A stretch of 22,905 nucleotides of DNA from Sulfurimonas sp. Its GTDB lineage: Bacteria; Campylobacterota; Campylobacteria; Campylobacterales; Sulfurimonadaceae. Numbering within the stretch: the stretch's first letter is position 1; every line of letters begins with the position of its first letter. The position numbers were made by a program, and so were the translations under genes. Of this stretch, positions 15,250 to 22,388 are shown one piece after another. The notes below the pieces were generated by a model. The model did no database searches. It saw nothing but the letters and a program-made list of their open reading frames with translations, and was not told where the DNA came from. Where the stretch lies: positions 7,470 through 30,374 of the forward strand of contig NVUO01000018.1 of the NCBI GenBank assembly GCA_002733155.1, written 5' to 3'.

Positions 15250-16992
15250 ATGGATAGAATTACACAAGACTTATTGGCCAATGGCTCAATTATGCAAGCT
15301 CAGGTTGATAGACTTTTAGCTAAGGGTCAACACCCACATTTAGTACTTAAAGATATTACTACCTCTGGTTTTATGACTATGGATAGACTAGTTAGGTTTA
15401 TAGTTGAACAAATTAGAAATGGAGTTTATCAACTCTCTATCATAGACAACTATGAATATATAGAAGAAAAAGATATCTTAGAAAAACTAGCCTTTGAATT
15501 AGACTTAGTATATATAGATTTAGATTCCATAGATATGGACTATCAACTACTAAGTAAAGTTTCATTAACTCAATTGCAAAAACACAATGCCTTACCTGTA
15601 TATGTAGATGAGATGAACGTAACTATTGCATTTAATGATCCATTAAATATTGAAGCTCAGGAATCTATACAAAGGTTATTTCCAAAAACACCTATTAAAA
15701 TAGCTATATCTACTAAAAAGCAGATACATTCTTATCTTTTTAAAGTTGAGATAAAAGATAGTATAAAAGGACTAATTAAAAATATTAGAGAGGAACTTAA
15801 TTCTATCAGTTCTCTTGAAGAACAACAAGAGGCATCATCAATCCTACTTTTAATAGATGTAGTTTTAAAAGCCTGTATTAAAAACCGTGCTAGTGATATT
15901 CATATAGAACCTACAGAAAAAAACTGTGTAGTTCGTGCCAGAGTTGATGGTAAACTAACTGAAATGTTTATTTTTGAAAAAGATATATACCCCCCATTAG
16001 CATCAAGATTAAAACTACTTGCAAATCTAGATATAGCCGAAAGACGTAAACCTCAAGATGGTCGTTTTTCTGCTTCAGTTGGTTTTAAAGAGTATGACTT
16101 TCGTATATCAACCCTACCTATATTATATGGTGAATCTATAGTTATGAGGATATTAGACAAACAAAGGGTATTAGTTAAACTAGAAGATGCAGGTATGGAT
16201 TCTTTGAGTTATCAAAAATTTCTAAAAGGACTTAAAACTCCCTATGGACTTATTTTAGTAACTGGTCCTACTGGTTCTGGTAAGACTACTACACTTTATG
16301 GAGCCCTAAATGACTTAAGAAATACTGCAGATAAGGTAATTACAGTGGAAGATCCTGTTGAGTATAGGATGAATCTTATTCAACAAGTTCAAGTAAATCC
16401 AAAAATTGGTTTAAATTTTGCAGATGCACTTAGATCTATTTTAAGACAAGATCCAGATAAGATTATGATTGGAGAAATTAGGGATCATGAGACCTTAGAA
16501 ATAGCTATAAAAGCAGCCTTAACTGGTCACTTAGTTATTTCAACCTTACATACAAATGATTCAATATCTGCAATAGCTCGTATGGTTGATATGGGAGCTG
16601 AGCATTATCTAATCTCTGGGGCTTTAATTGCTATTCAAGCCCAAAGATTAGTTAGAAAAATATGCCCACACTGTAAGGTGCAAGATACAATTGCTAGTTC
16701 AGTCCTTGAAGATTTAAAAGAATATATCACATTAAACTCAGATATAGTTTTTCATATAGGTCATGGATGTAAAGAGTGTAATGATACTGGTTATCTAGGA
16801 AGAGAAATGATTTGTGAGGTATTAACTATAACTGAAGACATGTCCTCACTAATAGCTAAAGGCTCATCATATGACACATTATTATCTCAAGCAATTAAAG
16901 ATGGTTTTATTGGACTTTTACAAAATGGTATAGATAAGGCTATAAGTGGAGTTACTAGCCTTAAAGAAGTTTTAAGAGTTGCAAAAGGATGA
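15250..16992 (+). CDS. mshE: MshE/GspE/PilB-type pilus assembly ATPase
   Basis: The 580-residue cytoplasmic motor has Walker A GPTGSGKT (339-346), Asp box ITVEDPVEY (364-372), Walker B IMIGEIRD (405-412), His box GHLVISTLHTN (426-436) and a zinc-type four-cysteine set (Cys472, 475, 507, 510), all standard for assembly ATPases rather than retraction ATPases. The N-terminal domain shows three MshEN-like repeats at about 3-26, 31-54 and 60-83. Their hydrophobic pattern is kept, but the RLG signature that contacts cyclic di-GMP reads RIT, LVL and YQL. It powers pilin polymerisation with MshG. It starts six bases after the previous stop and overlaps mshG by four bases (ATGA). Confidence 0.93.
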   Translation: MDRITQDLLANGSIMQAQVDRLLAKGQHPHLVLKDITTSGFMTMDRLVRFIVEQIRNGVYQLSIIDNYEYIEEKDILEKLAFELDLVYIDLDSIDMDYQLLSKVSLTQLQKHNALPVYVDEMNVTIAFNDPLNIEAQESIQRLFPKTPIKIAISTKKQIHSYLFKVEIKDSIKGLIKNIREELNSISSLEEQQEASSILLLIDVVLKACIKNRASDIHIEPTEKNCVVRARVDGKLTEMFIFEKDIYPPLASRLKLLANLDIAERRKPQDGRFSASVGFKEYDFRISTLPILYGESIVMRILDKQRVLVKLEDAGMDSLSYQKFLKGLKTPYGLILVTGPTGSGKTTTLYGALNDLRNTADKVITVEDPVEYRMNLIQQVQVNPKIGLNFADALRSILRQDPDKIMIGEIRDHETLEIAIKAALTGHLVISTLHTNDSISAIARMVDMGAEHYLISGALIAIQAQRLVRKICPHCKVQDTIASSVLEDLKEYITLNSDIVFHIGHGCKECNDTGYLGREMICEVLTITEDMSSLIAKGSSYDTLLSQAIKDGFIGLLQNGIDKAISGVTSLKEVLRVAKG

Positions 16993-18233
16993 ACTATTAT
17001 ATAGCTACTATTTTAACTAAGGGTAAAAAACAAAATTTTGGTCTTTATGCTAAGGATAGAAAAGAAGCAAATGACTATGCTAAATTAAAACACTCAGGTA
17101 TATTAATAAAAATTGTAGAATCTAAAGAACCACTTGAATTAAAGTTTAAAAAATTCAAAACTTCTTTACTACAAAATATTAAAAAAAGAAAAATAAAACC
17201 AGATGCACTTATAGCTTCTATCAGACAACTAGCTGTAATGACAAATGCTGGTATATCTATTCATGATGCTTTAAAAGAGATAGCAGTATCAACTACTGAT
17301 AATAATTTAAAATTTGTATTTACTAGACTATCAGATGATATTAATGCTGGTCATTCATTATCTACATCTATGGAGAACTTCAGTTTTGAACTTGGAAACC
17401 TAACTATAGCTATGGTAAAACTTGGTGAAAAAACTGGTAATTTAGATCAATCTTTATACTCATTAGCTGATATGTTAGAAGAGATTAGGTCTAATGTTGT
17501 CAAGTTTAAAAAAGCTATGGCGTACCCAAGAAATGTTATGATAGCTATGGCTATAGCTTTTAGTATATTAATCTCTTATGTAGTACCAAAGTTTAAAGCT
17601 ATATTTGATAATTTTAAGGCTGAGTTACCATTACCAACTAAGATTTTACTATCCTTAGAGCATATTTTTAACAACTATGGTCCATATGTATTAATAGTAT
17701 TAATATTATCTGTAATTGTATTTAAATATTTAATAAACAACTATATACACATACGTTACACTTGGCATAAGCTACTACTAAAAACTTATCTTATTAAAAA
17801 TATCATTATGTATGCAACTCTAAGTAGGTTTACTCTTGTATTTTCTGAACTAATACGTGCAGGTATACCAATTGCAGAAGCTCTTGAAACATCAGTATCT
17901 ATGATAGAGAACTTACCACTTAAGAAAAATTTATCTTCAGTTAAAGCTACAGTTGAGAAAGGTTCATCACTAAACCAAGGATTAAATGATACTAAACTTT
18001 TTGAAAATATGATTATTCAAATGGTTAAGGCTGGGGAGGATAGTGGTACACTAGATAGTATGGTATCTAAGGTTGCATCTTATTTTAAAATGAAATTTGA
18101 CGCAATTATTGATAATTTATCATCTGCAATTGAGCCTATAATGCTTTTGTTAATTGCATCAATGGTTACATTATTAGCTCTTGGTATATTTATGCCAATG
18201 TGGGATATGGGTGCAGCTGTGAATGGTCGCTAA
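16989..18233 (+). CDS. mshG: MshG/GspF/PilC-type inner-membrane platform protein
   Basis: The 414-residue protein has two T2SSF domains. The first, about 72-195, includes IRQLAVMTNAGISIHDAL and VKLGEKTGNLDQSL; the second, about 270-395, includes LSRFTLVFSELIRAGIPIAEAL and VKAGEDSGTLDSMV. Membrane segments lie at about 182-200, 231-249 and 384-405. This is the rotating platform on which MshE acts. It is the last gene of the cluster; its stop overlaps the stop of the leftward yigZ-like gene by a few bases, with no intrinsic terminator visible. No pilin genes follow. Confidence 0.93.
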   Translation: MNYYIATILTKGKKQNFGLYAKDRKEANDYAKLKHSGILIKIVESKEPLELKFKKFKTSLLQNIKKRKIKPDALIASIRQLAVMTNAGISIHDALKEIAVSTTDNNLKFVFTRLSDDINAGHSLSTSMENFSFELGNLTIAMVKLGEKTGNLDQSLYSLADMLEEIRSNVVKFKKAMAYPRNVMIAMAIAFSILISYVVPKFKAIFDNFKAELPLPTKILLSLEHIFNNYGPYVLIVLILSVIVFKYLINNYIHIRYTWHKLLLKTYLIKNIIMYATLSRFTLVFSELIRAGIPIAEALETSVSMIENLPLKKNLSSVKATVEKGSSLNQGLNDTKLFENMIIQMVKAGEDSGTLDSMVSKVASYFKMKFDAIIDNLSSAIEPIMLLLIASMVTLLALGIFMPMWDMGAAVNGR

Positions 18234-18802
18234 AGTACTTCAATAACTCTAGACATAGTATCTAAAAAAATCAACATATCTTCTTTGGATGCTTTTAGTT
18301 TGTATACAGTCTTTATATCAAAAGTTTTATTTAATATACAAATATTATTAATCTCGCACTCATATTCAACTTTTCTAATATCACTATAGCCTATAGATAT
18401 ACTTATAGTAACTTCTTCTTTATATTCTAGAAGTGTAGCTAAATTTAAAACTTTATTTGTTGTTTCAGAATATGCACGTACTAATCCACCAGTACCAAGT
18501 TTAGTACCACCAAAATACCTAACAATAATTATAGCTGTATTTATTAGATTACAGCCTTGTAATACCATTAAAGTAGGTCTACCTGATGTACCTTTTGGTT
18601 CACCATCATCACTTGAATGTTCAACTATTTGATTAAATTCATTTAAGTACCTATATGCAACTACAAAATGTCTAGCTTTTGGATGAAAGTTTTTTAAATC
18701 TTTTAAAGTTTTCTCATAAAGTGAATATGGGACTAAGTGTGCTATAAACTTAGACTGCTTAACCTCATGTGTATATTCGTAATGTATATCTATATATTTC
18801 AT
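18230..18802 (-). CDS. yigZ: YigZ/IMPACT family protein (UPF0029)
   Basis: The 190-residue protein carries the UPF0029 signature: HSSDDGEPKGTSGRPTL (62-78) and IIVRYFGGTKLGTGGLVRAY (92-111). An N-terminal IMPACT domain (about 10-118) precedes a ferredoxin-like C-terminal domain (about 130-190). The bacterial members are linked to translation or RNA binding, but no reaction is known. It lies 55 bp downstream of yebC on the same strand and is probably co-transcribed. Its 3' end overlaps that of mshG tail to tail, so the two transcripts would be antisense there. The Shine-Dalgarno is weak. Confidence 0.9.
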   Translation of the reverse strand: MKYIDIHYEYTHEVKQSKFIAHLVPYSLYEKTLKDLKNFHPKARHFVVAYRYLNEFNQIVEHSSDDGEPKGTSGRPTLMVLQGCNLINTAIIIVRYFGGTKLGTGGLVRAYSETTNKVLNLATLLEYKEEVTISISIGYSDIRKVEYECEINNICILNKTFDIKTVYKLKASKEDMLIFLDTMSRVIEVL

Positions 18803-18857
18803 TTATTATGTCTCTCTAAAAAAACAAGTTTTTTGCAGCTTTAGTGGCTTAGTATCA

Positions 18858-19568
18858 TTATGAAAGATTTGTAAAAACCTTTTGTACATCTTCATCATCT
18901 TCTAACTTTTCAAGTAATAAATCAATCTCTGCTTGTTGCTCTTCATTTATTGATATTGGAGAATTTGCCATACGCTCTAGAGTTGCTTTTTTTATCTCAA
19001 TATCCATATTTTCAAGTGCAGAAGTTAAAGTACCAAAACTAGTATAATTGGCTGTAACAAGAACTTCATTTTCATTCTCTTCTATCTCTTGTAATCCTGC
19101 ATCAATTAATTCAAGTTCTAATTCTTCAATATCCATACCCTCTTTTAAATCAAATTCTATTAAGGCTTTTCTATCAAACATAAATTCTAATGAACCATTT
19201 GTTAGTAATTCTCCACCACGTTTTGTGAGAATATTTTTAACATTTGCAACTGTCCTAGTATTATTATCAGTCATAGTTTCAACAAATATTAAAACTCCAT
19301 GAGGTGCCTTACATTCATAATTCACTTCAGTCATACTAGCTGTATCTTTTGCACTTGCTCTTTTAATAGCAGCTTCTATATTATCCTTAGGCATATTCTC
19401 AGCCTTTGCATTTAAAATAGCTGTACGAAGTTTAGAGTTCATATCTGGGTTACTACTACCCTCTTTTGCAGCCATAGTAATAATTTTTCCAAGTTTTGGG
19501 AATAACTTTGACATCGCTCCCCATCTCTTCATTTTAGATGCTTTTCTATATTCAAAGGCTCTACCCAT
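18858..19568 (-). CDS. yebC: YebC/PmpR (TACO1) family protein
   Basis: The 236-residue protein begins [20 protein letters not shown] and has the family blocks [24 protein letters not shown] and [14 protein letters not shown], with an acidic C-terminal third. The family was first described as transcription regulators; more recent work ties members to ribosomes and translation of difficult stretches. AAGGAA on the minus strand lies six to seven bases before the ATG. The divergent region (19569-19645) contains an inverted repeat with a possible -10 for this gene (TATAAT, 19633 to 19628), giving a leader of about 53 nt. Confidence 0.95.
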   Translation of the reverse strand: MGRAFEYRKASKMKRWGAMSKLFPKLGKIITMAAKEGSSNPDMNSKLRTAILNAKAENMPKDNIEAAIKRASAKDTASMTEVNYECKAPHGVLIFVETMTDNNTRTVANVKNILTKRGGELLTNGSLEFMFDRKALIEFDLKEGMDIEELELELIDAGLQEIEENENEVLVTANYTSFGTLTSALENMDIEIKKATLERMANSPISINEEQQAEIDLLLEKLEDDEDVQKVFTNLS

Positions 19569-19610
19569 AAAAAGTTCCTTACTTATTAATATTGTTTAAA
19601 AATCAAAGGT

Positions 19611-19634
19611 GTATAATACCATATAGTATTATAC
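19611..19634. promoter_or_regulatory. Perfect inverted repeat with divergent -10 elements
   Basis: GTATAATAC (19611-19619) and GTATTATAC (19626-19634) are perfect reverse complements around the six-base spacer CATATA. Each arm contains a TATAAT hexamer, one per strand, so the element could hold back-to-back -10 boxes for yebC (leftward) and the small gene at 19646 (rightward), or be an operator for a dimeric regulator. In RNA the 9-bp hairpin would end directly against the GGAGGA ribosome site (19635-19640) of the rightward gene. Confidence 0.55.
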
Positions 19635-19645
19635 GGAGGATTTAA

Positions 19646-20137
19646 ATGAGACTTAGTTTTAAAATAAAACACTATTTTTTTAGTGCTTTTCGTGAATTTT
19701 TCGTACACCACCATAATTCTTTGGAGTTTCGTGCAAAACTTTTTGCACTTCTTATAGCAGCAGATGAAAAATCAAGTTTACAAAGCTGTTTAATTGTTAA
19801 AAATATAGGTATGGATATTTACAAAAATGATGAAGATAGATCAAACCTTCTAATGTTATCAACTAAAGAACTAGTACAAAAGGTAAAAGATAATAATGGT
19901 CTTGATATAGATACACTTATAACAAATATTCAAAAAGAAGTAAGAATTATACCTAGGTATGCTAAAAAAATTAATATTGAAAACTTACAACAACTACTTA
20001 ATTTAACGACAGATGTAGATGTACTTGCATATCAAGAAAATATTATAGAATTTTTACAAACACTTAAAGATGATACACTTCAAAATAAAAAGCAACAAAT
20101 TGCAAAAGATGAAGAGAACTTAGAATCTAAATATTAA
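19646..20137 (+). CDS. Conserved-looking small cytoplasmic protein, function unknown
   Basis: The 163-residue product starts MRLSFKIKHYFFSAFREFF, then HHHNSLEFRAKLFALLIAADE, and is mostly helical with a charged C-terminus. No signal peptide is seen. The first helices, with a conserved-looking EFRAKLFALLIAADE, recall TerB-like helical domains, but I cannot claim membership. A strong GGAGGA lies five bases before the ATG, and a 9-bp inverted repeat abuts it. It is divergent from yebC and overlaps the 3' end of ttcA by four bases tail to tail. Codon use is like its neighbours. Confidence 0.7.
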   Translation: MRLSFKIKHYFFSAFREFFVHHHNSLEFRAKLFALLIAADEKSSLQSCLIVKNIGMDIYKNDEDRSNLLMLSTKELVQKVKDNNGLDIDTLITNIQKEVRIIPRYAKKINIENLQQLLNLTTDVDVLAYQENIIEFLQTLKDDTLQNKKQQIAKDEENLESKY

Positions 20138-20892
20138 AGGCTAAACTTCTCTTTATCAAAAAAACTCTCTTGTGAGATATTTTTAAATGCCGCATTTAAA
20201 GAAACAAAAAGTGAGGGAAAATCATTTTCCATTTTTGCAAGCATAACTTTCATACTAGCTCTTGCATGTGGCATTTTAACATCAAAACGCATAGCTGGAC
20301 AGGCTTCATCGCCAATAGCTTCAATATTATTATCTTCAACAAAAGCCTTAAGTTGTCTCTCCCTCATTTGAATAAGTGGACGAATTACTATAAGACCATT
20401 TTTAGCCTTGTAAATTGGTGCTAATGAACGCATTTGACCATTATAAATAAAATTCATAAAAAAGCTCTCGCAAGCATCATCAATATGGTGACCAAGTGCT
20501 ACCTTATTACAGCCCTGTTCCAAGGCTACACTATAAAGATAACCCCTACGCATCCTAGAGAAAAAAGAACAAAAAGATGAATTTTTTCTAATTTTTTCTT
20601 TTGCTAATTCATATGTATTAGTATTATGAATGATATGTTTAATATTATATTCTTCACAATGTTTTGATAGTTTATCGAAGTTCTCACCCATGCCATAAGC
20701 AATAGTTACAGCTATAAACTCAAACTTAAACGGGGCACGACGTTGTTGCTCTTTCATAGCATGAATCATAGTTAAAGAATCTTTACCACCACTAAGTCCA
20801 ACTAGAATCTTATCACCCTCTTGTATCAATCCAAACTCAGCATTTGTTTTTCCAAGTTTTGACATGATTTTTTTAGAAATTTTAATCGACAA
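20134..20892 (-). CDS. ttcA: TtcA-like tRNA 2-thiolation enzyme
   Basis: The 252-residue protein has the PP-loop SGGKDS (34-39), the family block CSFFSRMRRGYLY (108-120), GHHIDDACESFFMN (134-147) and IRPLIQMRER (170-179). TtcA adenylates cytidine 32 of certain tRNAs and adds sulfur using a 4Fe-4S cluster. Escherichia coli TtcA holds that cluster with a CxxC pair and a distal Cys. Here the first Cys (108) and the probable distal Cys (198) are present, but the second of the pair is Phe111. It may belong to a TtcA-like Campylobacterota subgroup with altered cluster binding or target. It overlaps mtn by 11 bases and is probably translated with it. Confidence 0.85.
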   Translation of the reverse strand: MSIKISKKIMSKLGKTNAEFGLIQEGDKILVGLSGGKDSLTMIHAMKEQQRRAPFKFEFIAVTIAYGMGENFDKLSKHCEEYNIKHIIHNTNTYELAKEKIRKNSSFCSFFSRMRRGYLYSVALEQGCNKVALGHHIDDACESFFMNFIYNGQMRSLAPIYKAKNGLIVIRPLIQMRERQLKAFVEDNNIEAIGDEACPAMRFDVKMPHARASMKVMLAKMENDFPSLFVSLNAAFKNISQESFFDKEKFSL

Positions 20893-21574
20893 TCTTATCT
20901 ACCATTTTCATTACAAATTCAGCAGATTCTACAGCTGAAGTCTCTAAAAATTCATCAAAAGAAAAACTAGCATCCATATCAGCTGCATCACTTATAGAGC
21001 GAAGTATAAAAAATGGAATATCTAAAGCATTACAAACAACAGCTACAGATGCACCCTCCATCTCTAAGGCATCAGCTTTAAAAGTATCCCCTATCCAGTT
21101 CTTACGATCTTCGTTTGCAACAAACTGATCACCAGTAGCAATAATGCCTTCTTTTACACTCTTGCCCATCTCAGATGCAACTTCTTTACTAATAGTTATC
21201 AAATCTTTATCAGTATCTATATACACAGAACCCTCGGGTACATATCCAAAAGCATGTCCAAAGGCAGTTATATCTAAATCATGTTGAGATAATTTAGTAG
21301 CTACAATTAAATCACCAACTTTAAGACTTGGACTAATTGCTCCAGCTACACCTGAAAATAATAATTTTTGTGCACCAAAGTGCTGAATCATACTACTAGC
21401 TGTAAGGGTTGAGAAAACCTTACCAATCTTAGAGTAGGCTATTACTAAATCTGCACCCTTGTATCTAGCCTCGTAATATTTATTTCCTGCATACTCAGTA
21501 GTTTTATATTCACCTAACTTTTCTAATATTGGTGCTATCTCTTCTGGCATTGCGCCCATAATCGCAATTTTCAT
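20882..21574 (-). CDS. mtn: MTA/SAH (and aminofutalosine) nucleosidase
   Basis: The 230-residue protein has the MTAN pattern: MGAMPEEIAPIL with the general acid Glu12, FSGVAGAISPSLKVGDLIV (73-91), EMEG (171-174) and SISDAAD with Asp196. It removes adenine from methylthioadenosine and S-adenosylhomocysteine. In Campylobacterota the same enzyme commonly also acts on 6-amino-6-deoxyfutalosine in menaquinone synthesis; other genes of that route are not in the window. AAGGAAA precedes the ATG on the minus strand. It follows the nitrilase gene after a 96-bp gap holding a stem-loop; fabD lies upstream beyond that gene, and the mtn-fabD pairing also occurs in Helicobacter. Confidence 0.95.
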   Translation of the reverse strand: MKIAIMGAMPEEIAPILEKLGEYKTTEYAGNKYYEARYKGADLVIAYSKIGKVFSTLTASSMIQHFGAQKLLFSGVAGAISPSLKVGDLIVATKLSQHDLDITAFGHAFGYVPEGSVYIDTDKDLITISKEVASEMGKSVKEGIIATGDQFVANEDRKNWIGDTFKADALEMEGASVAVVCNALDIPFFILRSISDAADMDASFSFDEFLETSAVESAEFVMKMVDKIVD

Positions 21575-21628
21575 ATCATTTCCTTTAATTTATGACGGTA
21601 TTTGAAGTAATTCCACTACCTACGTTAA

Positions 21629-21667
21629 CACTAGATTCCCTTTGGTAGGAGACCAAAGTCACTAGTG
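21629..21667 (-). other. Two-tier stem-loop between the nitrilase gene and mtn
   Basis: An outer 6-bp stem, CACTAG (21629-21634) with CTAGTG (21662-21667), encloses an inner 7-bp stem, CTTTGGT (21640-21646) with ACCAAAG (21652-21658), around the loop AGGAG. Unpaired ATTCC and TCA separate the tiers. The element begins four bases after the nitrilase stop. On the minus strand no U-run follows, so it is not a standard intrinsic terminator. It may be a processing or stability element. Confidence 0.5.
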
Positions 21668-21670
21668 CCT

Positions 21671-22387
21671 TTAAACATCAAATGTTTGAACTAACTCTTT
21701 GAAATGAGGAAGTTTATGCATTATATTTGCATTTTTATCAAGGATACATGAGCCACCCCAGAATCCAAGTCCATCTTCAAAACCCACACGGTTAACAAAT
21801 ATAAGTTTTGATTTGCATTCATTAGAGACTGTTTTTATAATACTTAACCACTGATTCTCTATCTCTAAACCCTTATCACTAAAACCTCGTGCAGGTGATG
21901 CTACTAGGACTATAATTAAGTCTGGATTTTCAAGTTTTAAATCATTTTGCACACTTTCATGCCATAAATCTTCGCATATAAGCATAAATACCTTACCATA
22001 AGAACTTAAAAAACTTTCAAATTTATCTCCAGCTTTGAAGTATCTAGCCTCTTCAAACATTCCATAATTAGGTAAATGAACTTTGTTATGAGATGATAAA
22101 AGTTTACCTTTTGAAAAATAAAGAGCTGAGTTTCTAAAACTTTTTTTATCTCTAATAGCTCCACCAATAGCTATATCTACATCTAAACTTAAAATCTTTA
22201 GCTCATCTAATTCATTTAAATCCCATGCATCTTCATATAACTTATCCTGAAGTAAATAACCATTTAAAGAAAGTTCAGGAAATACAATCAAATCACTATA
22301 GTTTGAATTTTTTTTAATAATCTTACAAATTTCATCTAAATTAGAACGGTTTAATTTTGGTGATATTTGAGCTAAAGTTATCTTCAT
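21671..22387 (-). CDS. Carbon-nitrogen hydrolase (nitrilase superfamily amidase)
   Basis: The 238-residue protein carries the nitrilase triad: Glu38 in FPELSLNGY, Lys102 in NKVHLPNYGMFEE and Cys138 in ICEDLWH. This pattern resembles the glutaminase-type branch near NAD synthetase amidase domains, but no synthetase domain is attached and the substrate is unknown. It is cytoplasmic. It starts one base after the fabD stop, so the pair is surely co-transcribed. It ends 96 bp before mtn. Confidence 0.85.
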   Translation of the reverse strand: MKITLAQISPKLNRSNLDEICKIIKKNSNYSDLIVFPELSLNGYLLQDKLYEDAWDLNELDELKILSLDVDIAIGGAIRDKKSFRNSALYFSKGKLLSSHNKVHLPNYGMFEEARYFKAGDKFESFLSSYGKVFMLICEDLWHESVQNDLKLENPDLIIVLVASPARGFSDKGLEIENQWLSIIKTVSNECKSKLIFVNRVGFEDGLGFWGGSCILDKNANIMHKLPHFKELVQTFDV

Positions 22388-22388
22388 T

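Noticed and set aside
6700..15300. Horizontal transfer of the pgp-msh block because it is more A+T- and Lys/Asn-rich than its flanks
   Set aside because: No mobility genes, tRNA edge or repeats are seen; weakly conserved envelope genes in A+T-rich genomes often drift this way, and the era-pgp2 link is ancestral.
18818..18834. A7-CAAG-T6 inverted repeat as a terminator between yebC and yigZ
   Set aside because: The stem is only A-T pairs with no G-C core, and the genes read in the same direction with a 55-bp gap; too weak to call.
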